Shown here piece after piece: positions 37,538 through 46,305 of a stretch of 64,000 nucleotides of DNA. Each line of letters starts with the position of its first letter. Position 1 is the first letter of the stretch. Made by a program: the position numbers and the translations under genes. Source of the DNA: Shewanella litorisediminis (GTDB lineage: Bacteria; Pseudomonadota; Gammaproteobacteria; Enterobacterales; Shewanellaceae); contig NZ_CP069213.1 of NCBI RefSeq assembly GCF_016834455.1, positions 2,232,501-2,296,500 of the forward strand, given 5' to 3'. The notes below the pieces were generated by a model, which saw only the letters and a program-made list of their open reading frames with translations, was not told where the DNA came from and did not search any database.

Positions 37538-37620
37538 TTGCAACTGTTGCTTTTGCAACTATTTATCATTGTTTTTTCAGGATTTTTTTGACACAGCTCA
37601 AGATTTTGTGTCTAAGATTA
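37538..37620 (+). promoter_or_regulatory. Candidate prkA control region
   Basis: TTGCAACT occurs at 37538-37545 and 37553-37560, flanking GTTGC (37546-37550), so direct and inverted repeats overlap. Downstream a perfect -35, TTGACA (37588-37593), lies inside the inverted repeat GACACA (37590-37595) / TGTGTC (37607-37612). A -10 may be TCTAAG (spacer 17) or TAAGAT (spacer 19). The regulator is unknown. Confidence 0.35.
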
Positions 37621-37685
37621 CAGGTAGGGAGCAAAATCAAATCACCGCTCCTTGCATCACATCAATGGCGTTTCAGGGGGTTATC

Positions 37686-39620
37686 ATGGGCATCTTTGAA
37701 CATTACCAACAGCGCTATGAAAAGAAACTCGAAGAAGAATATACATTGCAAGAGTTTCTTGAAATCTGTAAGCAGGATAAAAGCGCATACGCTACCGCAG
37801 CCGAACGTTTACTGTTGGCTATAGGTGAGCCCGAACTTATCGACACTTCAAAAAATTCAGTATTGAGCCGGATCTTCTCAAACCGGCTGATTTCTCGCTA
37901 TCCGGCCTTCAAAGACTTTTTCGGCATGGAAGACGCCATAGAGCAGATAGTGGCTTACCTTAAACACTCTGCCCAAGGGCTTGAAGAATCCAAGCAGATC
38001 CTCTATTTGCTGGGCCCCGTGGGAGGCGGTAAATCTTCTCTGGCAGAAAAACTCAAGGCGCTGATGCAAAAAGTGCCTGTGTATATGCTCAGTGCCGACG
38101 GCGTGCGCAGTCCGGTGAACGATCACCCATTTTGCCTGTTCGATGCCGACGAAGACGGCAAGCTGTTGCAGGAAGAATACGATATTCCCACCCGTTACCT
38201 GCGCACCATCATGTCCCCTTGGGCCGTTAAACGCCTGCACGATTTTGGTGGCGATATCAGTCGCTTTAAAGTCGTCAAAGTTTTCCCGTCTGTACTTGAT
38301 CAAATCGCCGTGGCAAAAACCGAACCCGGTGATGAAAACAACCAGGATATTTCTTCGCTGGTGGGGAAAGTGGATATCCGCCAGTTGGAACACTTCGCTC
38401 AAAACGATGCTGACGCCTATTCATACTCTGGCGCCCTGTGTCGTGCAAATCAGGGGTTAATGGAGTTTGTAGAGATGTTCAAGGCGCCAATCAAGGTGCT
38501 GCACCCTCTGCTTACTGCCACTCAGGAAGGGAACTACAACGGTACCGAAGGACTGTCGGCCCTGCCTTTCAGTGGCATTATTCTCGCACACTCCAATGAG
38601 TCCGAATGGTCAAGCTTCAAGAACAACAAAAACAACGAAGCCTTTCTCGACAGGGTTTATATCGTCAAGGTGCCCTACTGTCTGCGGGTATCGGAAGAAA
38701 TTCAAATCTACAAAAAGCTGATTATCAATTCAGAGTTGTCCGAAGCGCCCTGTGCCCCCGGCACCCTGGAAACACTGGCTCAGTTCAGCGTCCTTTCGCG
38801 GCTTAAAGTCCCTGAAAACTCTTCCATTTACTCCAAAATGCGGGTCTATGATGGCGAGAGCCTCAAGGATACGGATCCCAAGGCCAAGTCTTATCAGGAG
38901 TACCGAGATTACGCGGGTGTCGACGAAGGCATGAACGGACTGTCAACCCGCTTTGCCTTTAAAATCCTCTCCAAGGTCTTTAACTTTGACCATACCGAAA
39001 TTGCAGCCAACCCAGTGCATCTCTTCTATGTTTTGGAACGGCAAATTGAGGCCGAGCAGTTCCCCGGTGAAACCGCAGAGCGCTACCTTGAGTTCCTCAA
39101 AGGGTATCTCATCCCCAAGTACGTAGAATTTATTGGTAAAGAAATTCAGACTGCTTATTTGGAGTCTTACTCAGAGTACGGTCAAAACATTTTCGACCGT
39201 TATGTCACCTATGCCGACTTCTGGATCCAGGATCAGGAATACCGGGATCCCGAAACCGGTCAGCTGTTTGACCGCTCGGCCCTCAATGCGGAACTTGAGA
39301 AAATCGAAAAGCCCGCCGGGATCTCCAATCCCAAAGATTTCCGCAATGAAATCGTTAACTTCGTACTGCGGGCCCGTGCCAACAACGAAGGTAAAAACCC
39401 CACCTGGACCAGCTATGAAAAACTCAGAACTGTCATCGAGAAGAAGATGTTCTCCAACACAGAAGATCTGTTGCCGGTGATTTCATTCAATGCCAAAACC
39501 TCCACCGATGACCAACGTAAACACGATGACTTTGTCAATCGCATGATGGAAAAAGGCTACACCAAGAAACAAGTACGTCTGTTGTCTGAGTGGTATCTGC
39601 GAGTTCGTAAATCGTCTTGA
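37686..39620 (+). CDS. prkA: PrkA family serine kinase/AAA protein (YeaG)
   Basis: PrkA (YeaG) is a conserved AAA+-like protein reported as a Ser kinase and induced in nutrient stress in enterobacteria. From ATG 37686 (CAGGGGG upstream) it is 644 aa, exactly the E. coli length, and nearly collinear: MGIFEHYQQRYEKK, Walker A GPVGGGKS (110-117), ILAHSNESEW, GLSTRFAFKILS and the C-terminal LLSEWYLRVRKSS. An upstream in-frame extension to 37569 lacks similarity and is discarded. First gene of prkA-yeaH-spoVR; a strong hairpin follows its stop. Confidence 0.96.
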   Translation: MGIFEHYQQRYEKKLEEEYTLQEFLEICKQDKSAYATAAERLLLAIGEPELIDTSKNSVLSRIFSNRLISRYPAFKDFFGMEDAIEQIVAYLKHSAQGLEESKQILYLLGPVGGGKSSLAEKLKALMQKVPVYMLSADGVRSPVNDHPFCLFDADEDGKLLQEEYDIPTRYLRTIMSPWAVKRLHDFGGDISRFKVVKVFPSVLDQIAVAKTEPGDENNQDISSLVGKVDIRQLEHFAQNDADAYSYSGALCRANQGLMEFVEMFKAPIKVLHPLLTATQEGNYNGTEGLSALPFSGIILAHSNESEWSSFKNNKNNEAFLDRVYIVKVPYCLRVSEEIQIYKKLIINSELSEAPCAPGTLETLAQFSVLSRLKVPENSSIYSKMRVYDGESLKDTDPKAKSYQEYRDYAGVDEGMNGLSTRFAFKILSKVFNFDHTEIAANPVHLFYVLERQIEAEQFPGETAERYLEFLKGYLIPKYVEFIGKEIQTAYLESYSEYGQNIFDRYVTYADFWIQDQEYRDPETGQLFDRSALNAELEKIEKPAGISNPKDFRNEIVNFVLRARANNEGKNPTWTSYEKLRTVIEKKMFSNTEDLLPVISFNAKTSTDDQRKHDDFVNRMMEKGYTKKQVRLLSEWYLRVRKSS

Positions 39621-39626
39621 TGCCGA

Positions 39627-39650
39627 GGCTCGCCTGCTTGCAGGCGAGCC
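39627..39650 (+). promoter_or_regulatory. Intra-operon CUUG hairpin between prkA and yeaH
   Basis: GGCTCGCCTG (39627-39636) and CAGGCGAGCC (39641-39650) pair perfectly around CTTG, starting six bases after the prkA stop. No T-run follows, and the yeaH ribosome site (GGGAGG, 39661-39666) is ten bases on. It is better explained as an mRNA stability or processing element than a terminator. Confidence 0.6.
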
Positions 39651-39671
39651 GCTGGATTTGGGGAGGTGCGT

Positions 39672-40943
39672 ATGGCGAACTTTATCGACAGGCGGCTCAA
39701 TGCCAAGGGTAAGAGTACCGTTAACCGTCAGCGTTTTATTAACAGATACAAAAAGCAGATAAAAAAGGCGGTCAGTGATGCGGTCACACGCCGCAGCGTG
39801 ACCGATGTAGACAAGGGTGAGCAAATCAGTATTCCCACCCGGGATATCTCAGAGCCCATGTTTCATCAGGGACGGGGCGGCTACCGTGAACGTGTCCACC
39901 CGGGTAATGATCAGTTTACCCGCGGTGACCGGATAGATAGACCCCCTCAGGGAGGTAGCGGCCAGGGCAGTGGTCAGGGCGATGCCTCTGATTCCGGCGA
40001 AGGGCAGGACGATTTTGTATTCCAGATCTCCAAAGATGAATATCTGGAACTGCTGTTTGAGGATTTGGAGCTTCCCAATCTGCAGCGTAATCGATTGAAT
40101 AAATTGGTCGAGTATCAAGTTCAAAGAGCGGGTTACACCAATGATGGTGTACCGGCCAATATCAGTATTGTGCGTTCACTGCGCTCATCCCTCGCCCGCC
40201 GGACTGCCATGACAGCAGCAAAGAAACGGCACCTTAAAACACTTGAAGCTGAACTTGAGGAGCTTGAAAACACCCCGGGCGCCAACGCAGACCGCATCCT
40301 GGCCCTTAAAACCGAGATAGAGGCCCTTCGCAAAAAAATCGATGCCGTGCCCTTTATTGACACCTTCGATCTTAGATACAACAACTTTACCAAGCGGGAA
40401 GTACCCTCCAGCCAGGCGGTCATGTTCTGCCTAATGGACGTATCCGGCTCCATGGATCAGGCCACAAAGGATATGGCCAAGCGCTTTTATATCCTGCTGT
40501 ATCTCTTTCTCACCCGTACCTATAAAAACCTGGAAGTGGTGTACATACGTCACCATACCCAGGCCAAAGAGGTGGACGAACACGAGTTTTTCTATTCTCA
40601 GGAAACCGGCGGCACTATCGTTTCCAGTGCCCTCAAATTGATGGTCGATATTCAAAAAGAACGTTACCCGGCAGATGAATGGAACATCTATGCAGCCCAG
40701 GCCTCGGATGGCGATAATTGGGCCGATGATTCCCCCACCTGCAGGCAAATTCTGGAGAAACAAATACTGCCAACAGTGCGCTACTTCAGCTACATAGAAA
40801 TCACCAACCGCGCCCATCAAACCCTGTGGCGCGAATATGACTCCCTCAGACAACTATTTGACAACATGGCCGTACAGCACATTCGCCAGGCAGAAGATAT
40901 CTATCCTGTGTTCCGAGAGCTGTTCAAGAAGCAGGCGGTATAA
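39672..40943 (+). CDS. yeaH: YeaH/YhbH family VWA-domain protein
   Basis: A 423-aa conserved partner of PrkA. It starts [22 protein letters not shown], has a Gly/Ser/Gln-rich linker (about 97-115), [20 protein letters not shown], and a VWA-like domain with the metal site MDVSGSMDQ and [20 protein letters not shown]. The family's biochemical role is not established. ATG 39672 has GGGAGG six bases upstream; a GTG at 39666 overlaps that site and is rejected. It ends ten bases before spoVR. Confidence 0.95.
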   Translation: MANFIDRRLNAKGKSTVNRQRFINRYKKQIKKAVSDAVTRRSVTDVDKGEQISIPTRDISEPMFHQGRGGYRERVHPGNDQFTRGDRIDRPPQGGSGQGSGQGDASDSGEGQDDFVFQISKDEYLELLFEDLELPNLQRNRLNKLVEYQVQRAGYTNDGVPANISIVRSLRSSLARRTAMTAAKKRHLKTLEAELEELENTPGANADRILALKTEIEALRKKIDAVPFIDTFDLRYNNFTKREVPSSQAVMFCLMDVSGSMDQATKDMAKRFYILLYLFLTRTYKNLEVVYIRHHTQAKEVDEHEFFYSQETGGTIVSSALKLMVDIQKERYPADEWNIYAAQASDGDNWADDSPTCRQILEKQILPTVRYFSYIEITNRAHQTLWREYDSLRQLFDNMAVQHIRQAEDIYPVFRELFKKQAV

Positions 40944-40952
40944 GGGGGCTTT

Positions 40953-42476
40953 ATGGGGAAACGCAAACCTTTAAGCGACGGACCGGATTGGACCTTTGAG
41001 TTGTTGGAAGAATACCAAAGTGAAATTGAACGCGTAGCCGCGCACTACCGGCTCAGCACTTATCCCAATCAAATAGAGGTGATCACTGCTGAGCAGATGA
41101 TGGACGCCTATGCGGGCATCGGCATGCCCATAGGCTATACCCACTGGTCATTTGGCAAACGTTTTATTCAAACAGAACAAAGCTATAAGCGCGGCCAGAT
41201 GGGCCTCGCCTATGAAATCGTCATCAACTCCAACCCTTGCATTGCTTACCTGATGGAGGAAAACACCATTACCATGCAGGCCCTGGTAATGGCCCACGCC
41301 TGTTATGGCCATAACAGTTTTTTTAAAGGCAATTACCTGTTCAAAACCTGGACCGATGCCAGCTCCATTATTGACTATCTGGTCTTTGCCAAAAATTACA
41401 TCGCTGAGTGTGAACTGCGCAACGGTGTGGATGCCGTTGAAAATGTGCTCGATTCTTGCCATGCGTTAATGAATTACGGTGTTGACCGCTATAAACGGCC
41501 ATCAGAAATTTCATTCCGTGAAGAAAAAGCACGCCAGAAAGAGCGTGAAGAATACCTGCAAAGTCAGGTGAATGACCTTTGGCGCACCATTCCGGTCAGC
41601 CAGGTCGAAAAAGTCCAGCCCAAAAAACGTTTTCCCGCTGAGCCCCAGGAAAACATTCTCTATTTCATTGAGAAGCACGCGCCACTGCTTGAGCCATGGC
41701 AAAGGGAAATCGTACGCATTGTCCGCAAGATGGGGCAATATTTTTACCCCCAAAAGCAAACCCAGGTAATGAATGAGGGCTGGGCCACCTTCTGGCATTA
41801 CACCATACTTAATCACCTCTACGATGAGGGGCTGGTTACCGACCGCTTTATGTTGGAGTTTTTACAAAGCCACACCGGCGTCGTCGCACAGCCTGCCTAC
41901 AATAGCCGCTACTACTCGGGCATCAATCCCTATGCACTGGGGTTTAACATGTTCAGTGACATTCGCAGAATATGCGAAAATCCCACCGATGAAGACAAAG
42001 CCTGGTTCCCTGAGATTGCGGGCAGCAATTGGCTCGATACCCTGCACTTTGCCATGGAGAACTTTAAAGATGAGAGTTTTATCAGTCAGTATCTGTCACC
42101 GGCGATGATCAGGCAGTTTAAACTCTTTGGCATTGTGGATGACGAGCGCAAAAACTATCTCTCTATTTCGGCCATTCATGACGAGATTGGCTACCGGGAG
42201 ATCCGTAATATGATGTCGCAGCAATACAACCTGTCCAATCTCGAGCCCAATATTCAGGTGCACAGGGTCGAATTGATGGGCGATCGCTCGATGACCCTGC
42301 GGTATGTGCCTTTCCACAATATTCCACTGGCTGATGATCATAAAGAGGTGTTAAAGCACCTTCACCGCCTGTGGGGCTTTACCGTGGTGCTTGAACAGGA
42401 AGAAAGTGATGGCACCATAAAAGAACTGGCGCGCTGTCCCCCAAGGGATGAAGAGGGTCACTCGGTCAAAATATAA
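40953..42476 (+). CDS. SpoVR family protein (YcgB)
   Basis: The 507-aa protein belongs to the SpoVR/YcgB family, named from a Bacillus spore-cortex gene but common in non-sporulating bacteria. Landmarks include GMPIGYTHWSFGKRF, LVMAHACYGHNSFFKGNYLF (a His-rich possible metal site), NEGWATFWHYTI (second His cluster) and YYSGINPYALGFNMF. The HACYGHN and EGWATFWH motifs suggest a metalloenzyme; this is inference. Third gene of the prkA-yeaH-spoVR unit, closed by a terminator overlapping its stop. Confidence 0.94.
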   Translation: MGKRKPLSDGPDWTFELLEEYQSEIERVAAHYRLSTYPNQIEVITAEQMMDAYAGIGMPIGYTHWSFGKRFIQTEQSYKRGQMGLAYEIVINSNPCIAYLMEENTITMQALVMAHACYGHNSFFKGNYLFKTWTDASSIIDYLVFAKNYIAECELRNGVDAVENVLDSCHALMNYGVDRYKRPSEISFREEKARQKEREEYLQSQVNDLWRTIPVSQVEKVQPKKRFPAEPQENILYFIEKHAPLLEPWQREIVRIVRKMGQYFYPQKQTQVMNEGWATFWHYTILNHLYDEGLVTDRFMLEFLQSHTGVVAQPAYNSRYYSGINPYALGFNMFSDIRRICENPTDEDKAWFPEIAGSNWLDTLHFAMENFKDESFISQYLSPAMIRQFKLFGIVDDERKNYLSISAIHDEIGYREIRNMMSQQYNLSNLEPNIQVHRVELMGDRSMTLRYVPFHNIPLADDHKEVLKHLHRLWGFTVVLEQEESDGTIKELARCPPRDEEGHSVKI

Positions 42477-42507
42477 AAAAACGCAGCCAGAAGGCTGCGT
42501 TTTTTTG
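42475..42507. terminator. Bidirectional terminator, spoVR / fadR
   Basis: AAAAAAACGCAGCC (42475-42488) pairs with GGCTGCGTTTTTTT (42493-42506) around AGAA, and begins within the spoVR stop codon. Confidence 0.92.
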
Positions 42508-42519
42508 CCATTACATGCA

Positions 42520-43242
42520 TTAACCGTGGGGATCCTGATTAATATCTGCTGGCATGGCATCTTTAAGCTTTTGCCACATTTTGCCGCTGTTAATGCCATA
42601 GCTTCGCATCAGCGCCGGTACTTCACCGTAGGCGTGCCGCTTGGCCAGCTTTTCAAGCTCGATGTAAAAGTCCATTGCCAACTTTCTGGCCTCTGAGCTT
42701 GAAAAATAGTAACGCCCTACCCGGCTATAAAGCCCTTTAAAGCCGTTCAGGATCAGCACATAAAGCGGATTGCCTGACGAAAAGGCCAGAGTGTGATGCA
42801 AATCGTAATCAAACTCTGCGTACGCCTCAGCCGAATCTTCCATCCCATGGATCCGCGCAAGAATGTCCACCGCGGTTTCCGGATTATGACGCAGGGCGCC
42901 ACGGAAATAGATGGCACTGACATTGGTTCGGGCCGATAACAGCTGGTCAACCAATACAGGAAACCCGGCCGGATTCAAATCCGCTATGGTTTCCAGAATA
43001 TTCAGGCCGGACGTTTCCCAGAAATTGTTTACCCGGGTTGGCTTACCGTGCTGGATGGTGAGCCAACCATCACGTGCCAAACGCTGCAGGACTTCCCTTA
43101 ATGTGGTACGGGTTACACCGATAAGCTCTGACAGCTCACGCTCGGCAGGAAGTATGGAGCCAGGGGGGAACTTATTTTCCCAAATGGAACGCACTATGTA
43201 TTTCTCTGCGAAACTCGCAGGACCTTTGGCATTGATTATCAT
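42520..43242 (-). CDS. fadR: Fatty acid metabolism regulator FadR
   Basis: FadR is a GntR-type regulator that represses fatty-acid degradation, activates fab genes and is released by long-chain acyl-CoA. The 240-aa product begins [17 protein letters not shown], has the winged-helix core [20 protein letters not shown] and [19 protein letters not shown], nearly identical to E. coli, then the acyl-CoA-binding all-alpha domain ([20 protein letters not shown]). I start at 43242; a longer frame to 43281 is unsupported. It is divergent from nhaB as in E. coli. Confidence 0.96.
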   Translation of the reverse strand: MIINAKGPASFAEKYIVRSIWENKFPPGSILPAERELSELIGVTRTTLREVLQRLARDGWLTIQHGKPTRVNNFWETSGLNILETIADLNPAGFPVLVDQLLSARTNVSAIYFRGALRHNPETAVDILARIHGMEDSAEAYAEFDYDLHHTLAFSSGNPLYVLILNGFKGLYSRVGRYYFSSSEARKLAMDFYIELEKLAKRHAYGEVPALMRSYGINSGKMWQKLKDAMPADINQDPHG

Positions 43243-43279
43243 CAGCCCCAATTTCCAGTGGTTTAACCTCGTGTTGGGC

Positions 43280-43293
43280 ACTGATCATACCAG
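43280..43293. promoter_or_regulatory. Candidate FadR operator
   Basis: ACTGATCATACCAG agrees at 11 of 14 positions with the FadR core ACTGGTCCGACCAG. It lies 38 bases upstream of the fadR start, a position suited to autoregulation; it could also touch nhaB. Confidence 0.42.
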
Positions 43294-43551
43294 AGCGGCA
43301 AAAAATGAAAACCTAAAGCGTGTGCTATTGAACAAGTTGAATTGGCCCAACATCACACTGCTGTTTAAAAAGACATCGAACGGTGTCGTTTATCTGCATT
43401 TTTTGTAATTAAGATCAGTTTTTTGCCACCTTCTGTTGTGGTTACCGGATTACTTTAGGTTAAGGTTTAGGCTAGACTGAAGTACGTGTCAGTACCGCTA
43501 CACCAAACAATAATAAACCTCATTAATTATCAAGCATATGGAGAGGGGAAA
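43294..43551. other. Rest of the fadR-nhaB intergenic region
   Basis: The gap between fadR and nhaB is 309 bases. A weak nhaB promoter is possible: TTACTT (43450-43455), 17 bases, TAGACT (43473-43478). An in-frame extension of nhaB to 43486 is not conserved. I see no other gene. Confidence 0.35.
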
Positions 43552-45138
43552 ATGCCATTGACTCTTGGGCAGTCACTGTTTGCCAACTTTCTGGGTAATT
43601 CGCCCAGATGGTACAAGTTCGCGATCCTGTCGTTTTTGGCGATAAATCCGATACTCTTTTACCTGAACCCCTTTATTGCCGGCTGGGTTTTGGTGATCCA
43701 ATTTATTTTTACCCTGGCCATGGCGCTCAAATGCTATCCCCTGCAGCCTGGTGGTCTGCTGGCCATTGAAGCGGTCATTATCGGTATGACCACACCAACC
43801 CAGGTATTGCACGAAATTCAGGCCAACCTGGAAGTACTGCTGCTACTGGTGTTTATGGTGGCTGGCATCTACTTTATGAAACAGCTGCTGCTATACGCCT
43901 TCACCAAAATGCTGACCAAGGTACGTTCGAAAATCGTCGTATCCATGTTGTTTTGTATCGCATCGGCGTTTTTGTCAGCCTTCCTCGATGCCCTGACGGT
44001 TATCGCCGTGATTATCACTGTCGCTGTGGGTTTCTATTCTATCTACCACAAGGTGGCATCGGGTAAAGACTTCAGCTCAGATCACGACCACACCTCAGAG
44101 GCCCCCGAACAGCTCAACGAGAGCGAACTTGAGTCCTTCCGCGGGTTTCTGCGTAACCTCCTGATGCACGCCGGTGTGGGTACTGCCCTCGGTGGTGTGT
44201 GCACCATGGTAGGTGAGCCACAAAACCTGATTATCGCAGCCCAGGCAAACTGGCAGTTTGGGGAATTTGCCATTCGCATGTCGCCTGTGACTGTGCCTGT
44301 GTTTTTTGCCGGTATCCTGACCTGCTTTGTGGTTGAGAAATTTAAGTGGTTTGGTTACGGTGCCAAGTTGCCGGAAGCCGTACACAAGATCTTGAGCGAA
44401 TACGACGCATACGAAGATGCCCGCCGCACGCCCAAAGATAAGGTTAAGTTGCTGGTACAGGCTCTGGTTGGGGTTTGGCTGATTGTAGGCCTCGCGTTCC
44501 ACCTGGCGTCAGTTGGTCTAATTGGTCTGTCGGTAATCATCCTTAACACCGCTTTCAACGGCATTACCGACGAGCATGCGCTGGGTAAGGCCTTCGAGGA
44601 AGCCCTGCCTTTTACCGCATTGCTGGCGGTGTTCTTTGCCGTGGTGGGTGTCATTATCGACCAGCAACTGTTTGCGCCTGTGATCCAGTGGGCACTCAGC
44701 TACGAAGGCAATGTGCAGCTGGTTATCTTCTACATCGCCAACGGTCTGCTTTCCATGGTCAGTGACAACGTCTTCGTTGGAACTGTGTATATCAACGAAG
44801 TGAAAGCCGCACTGCTCAACGGACAAATTACCCGTGATCAGTTTGACCTGCTGGCCGTGGCCATCAACACAGGTACCAACCTGCCTTCTGTGGCGACCCC
44901 AAATGGTCAGGCAGCATTCCTGTTTTTGCTGACCTCGGCGCTTGCGCCGCTCATTCGCCTGTCCTACGGCCGAATGGTAATGATGGCGCTGCCTTACACC
45001 ATAGTTCTGTCTATTGTCGGGATCCTGGCCATTGAATCCGGCTTCCTCACCGATATGACCCAATATTTCTACGACAGCCACCTGATTAACCATCACAGCG
45101 CAGCGGAAGCGGCCGGCAATGCGGTAGGTGGACATTAA
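43552..45138 (+). CDS. nhaB: Na+/H+ antiporter NhaB
   Basis: NhaB exports sodium in exchange for protons, useful for a marine or estuarine bacterium. From ATG 43552 (GAGAGGGGAA upstream) it is 528 aa with about 12 membrane helices and the family segments [44 protein letters not shown] [11 protein letters not shown], and [20 protein letters not shown] His-rich acidic loop ([10 protein letters not shown], about 181-190) separates helices. Neighbours fadR and dsbB match the E. coli order. Confidence 0.95.
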   Translation: MPLTLGQSLFANFLGNSPRWYKFAILSFLAINPILFYLNPFIAGWVLVIQFIFTLAMALKCYPLQPGGLLAIEAVIIGMTTPTQVLHEIQANLEVLLLLVFMVAGIYFMKQLLLYAFTKMLTKVRSKIVVSMLFCIASAFLSAFLDALTVIAVIITVAVGFYSIYHKVASGKDFSSDHDHTSEAPEQLNESELESFRGFLRNLLMHAGVGTALGGVCTMVGEPQNLIIAAQANWQFGEFAIRMSPVTVPVFFAGILTCFVVEKFKWFGYGAKLPEAVHKILSEYDAYEDARRTPKDKVKLLVQALVGVWLIVGLAFHLASVGLIGLSVIILNTAFNGITDEHALGKAFEEALPFTALLAVFFAVVGVIIDQQLFAPVIQWALSYEGNVQLVIFYIANGLLSMVSDNVFVGTVYINEVKAALLNGQITRDQFDLLAVAINTGTNLPSVATPNGQAAFLFLLTSALAPLIRLSYGRMVMMALPYTIVLSIVGILAIESGFLTDMTQYFYDSHLINHHSAAEAAGNAVGGH

Positions 45139-45183
45139 TTCTCTGGATTGACTGAACTTCACTGCTTAAGTAAAGTCAGAAAT

Positions 45184-45212
45184 AGCCCGCACTCTCGTGT
45201 GCGGGCTTTTTT
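45184..45212 (+). terminator. Intrinsic terminator after nhaB
   Basis: AGCCCGCAC (45184-45192) pairs with GTGCGGGCT (45199-45207) and runs into T6. It lies between nhaB and dsbB, so dsbB probably needs its own promoter or read-through. Confidence 0.85.
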
Positions 45213-45238
45213 ATGGACATTCCACTCATGGAGACCCT

Positions 45239-45748
45239 ATGCAAAGCCTGATTTCGTTTGCCCACAGCCGTCTTTCCTGGGGCATTCTCGCCTTAAGCGC
45301 TCTCGCTCTGGAATCTGCCGCGCTCTATTTTCAGCACATCATGAAGCTCGATCCCTGCGTCATGTGTATTTATCAGCGAGTGGCCGTATTCGGCCTGCTT
45401 GCGGCAGGATTGATTGGCTTAGTGGCACCGGCAAACCGGTTAGTCCGGACCATTGGCGCGCTGCTGTGGGGGATTTCCGCCGCCTGGGGCCTTAAACTTG
45501 CGCTTGAGCTGGTTGACATGCAAAACAACCCAAATCCATTCTCGACCTGCTCGTTTTTGCCGGAATTTCCCACTTGGTTGCAATTACATGAGTGGCTGCC
45601 CAGCGTATTTATGCCCACCGGCATGTGCAGCGATATTCCCTGGCAGTTCGCCGGAGTCACCATGGGTGAATGGATGATAGTGGCGTTCGCCGTATATCTG
45701 CTTGCCTGGGCAGCTTTTATCGTACCGGTACTGAAAAAGTCGGCCTGA
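45239..45748 (+). CDS. dsbB: Disulfide bond formation protein DsbB
   Basis: DsbB reoxidises DsbA and passes electrons to quinone. The 169-aa inner-membrane protein has four helices and both redox pairs: Cys40/Cys43 (DPCVMCIYQ) and Cys104/Cys130 ([14 protein letters not shown]), with spacing as in E. coli. ATG 45239 has GGAG at 45230-45233; the frame is open to 45197 across the nhaB terminator, which I discard. Confidence 0.96.
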   Translation: MQSLISFAHSRLSWGILALSALALESAALYFQHIMKLDPCVMCIYQRVAVFGLLAAGLIGLVAPANRLVRTIGALLWGISAAWGLKLALELVDMQNNPNPFSTCSFLPEFPTWLQLHEWLPSVFMPTGMCSDIPWQFAGVTMGEWMIVAFAVYLLAWAAFIVPVLKKSA

Positions 45749-45794
45749 CAGCCAACTTCATGAGCTTAGCAGGACATTAACAGCATCCTTCAAC

Positions 45795-45821
45795 AAAAAC
45801 GCCCCGAATGGGGCGTTTTTT
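45795..45821. terminator. Bidirectional terminator, dsbB / ycgN
   Basis: AAAAACGCCCC (45795-45805) pairs with GGGGCGTTTTT (45810-45820) around GAAT. Confidence 0.88.
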
Positions 45822-46264
45822 CAATCAACATCCTTAAGCGGCCATAGCACGATATGATCTTCAAGGTATCTGACCTTGGTTTCGCATACGGCCTTACCTT
45901 TTACTGACATACCTGCCGCATGCATCGCCTCTTTTGAGCCGGTAATAAGCGGGTGCCAGCTGGGCAAATCTCTGCCTTGAAACAAGCGAACGTAGGCGCA
46001 GCTGTCCGGTAACCAGGTCAAACTCGCGATATTGTCAGCTGTAATGGCCGCGCAGCCCGGCACAAAGGTAAAGCGCTCGCTGTAATGACGACAACGGCAC
46101 GCACCCCGATCGAGTAACTTACAGGCCGCATTGGTGTAATACAGCTCATCGGTTTCATCATCGATGATTTTATTGAGACAACATTTACCGCAACCGTCAC
46201 AAAGTGACTCCCACTCTTCGGGACTCAAGGCTTCAAGACGCTTGGTTTTCCAAAATTCCATCAC
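45821..46264 (-). CDS. ycgN: YcgN family Cys-rich protein (UPF0260)
   Basis: A 147-aa cytoplasmic protein of the YkgJ-like Fe/Zn-chelating group. It has eight or more Cys in conserved spacing: [24 protein letters not shown] and VPGCAAI, with a further DSCAYVRL. The family function is unknown; the Cys pattern suggests a metal centre. It follows the MltB-like gene and ycgL on the same strand, an arrangement close to ycgL-ycgN next to min genes in E. coli. Confidence 0.88.
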   Translation of the reverse strand: MMEFWKTKRLEALSPEEWESLCDGCGKCCLNKIIDDETDELYYTNAACKLLDRGACRCRHYSERFTFVPGCAAITADNIASLTWLPDSCAYVRLFQGRDLPSWHPLITGSKEAMHAAGMSVKGKAVCETKVRYLEDHIVLWPLKDVD

Positions 46265-46305
46265 AGCAGACTACCGGCGTACATTAACAAACGCGGCATT
46301 ATACC

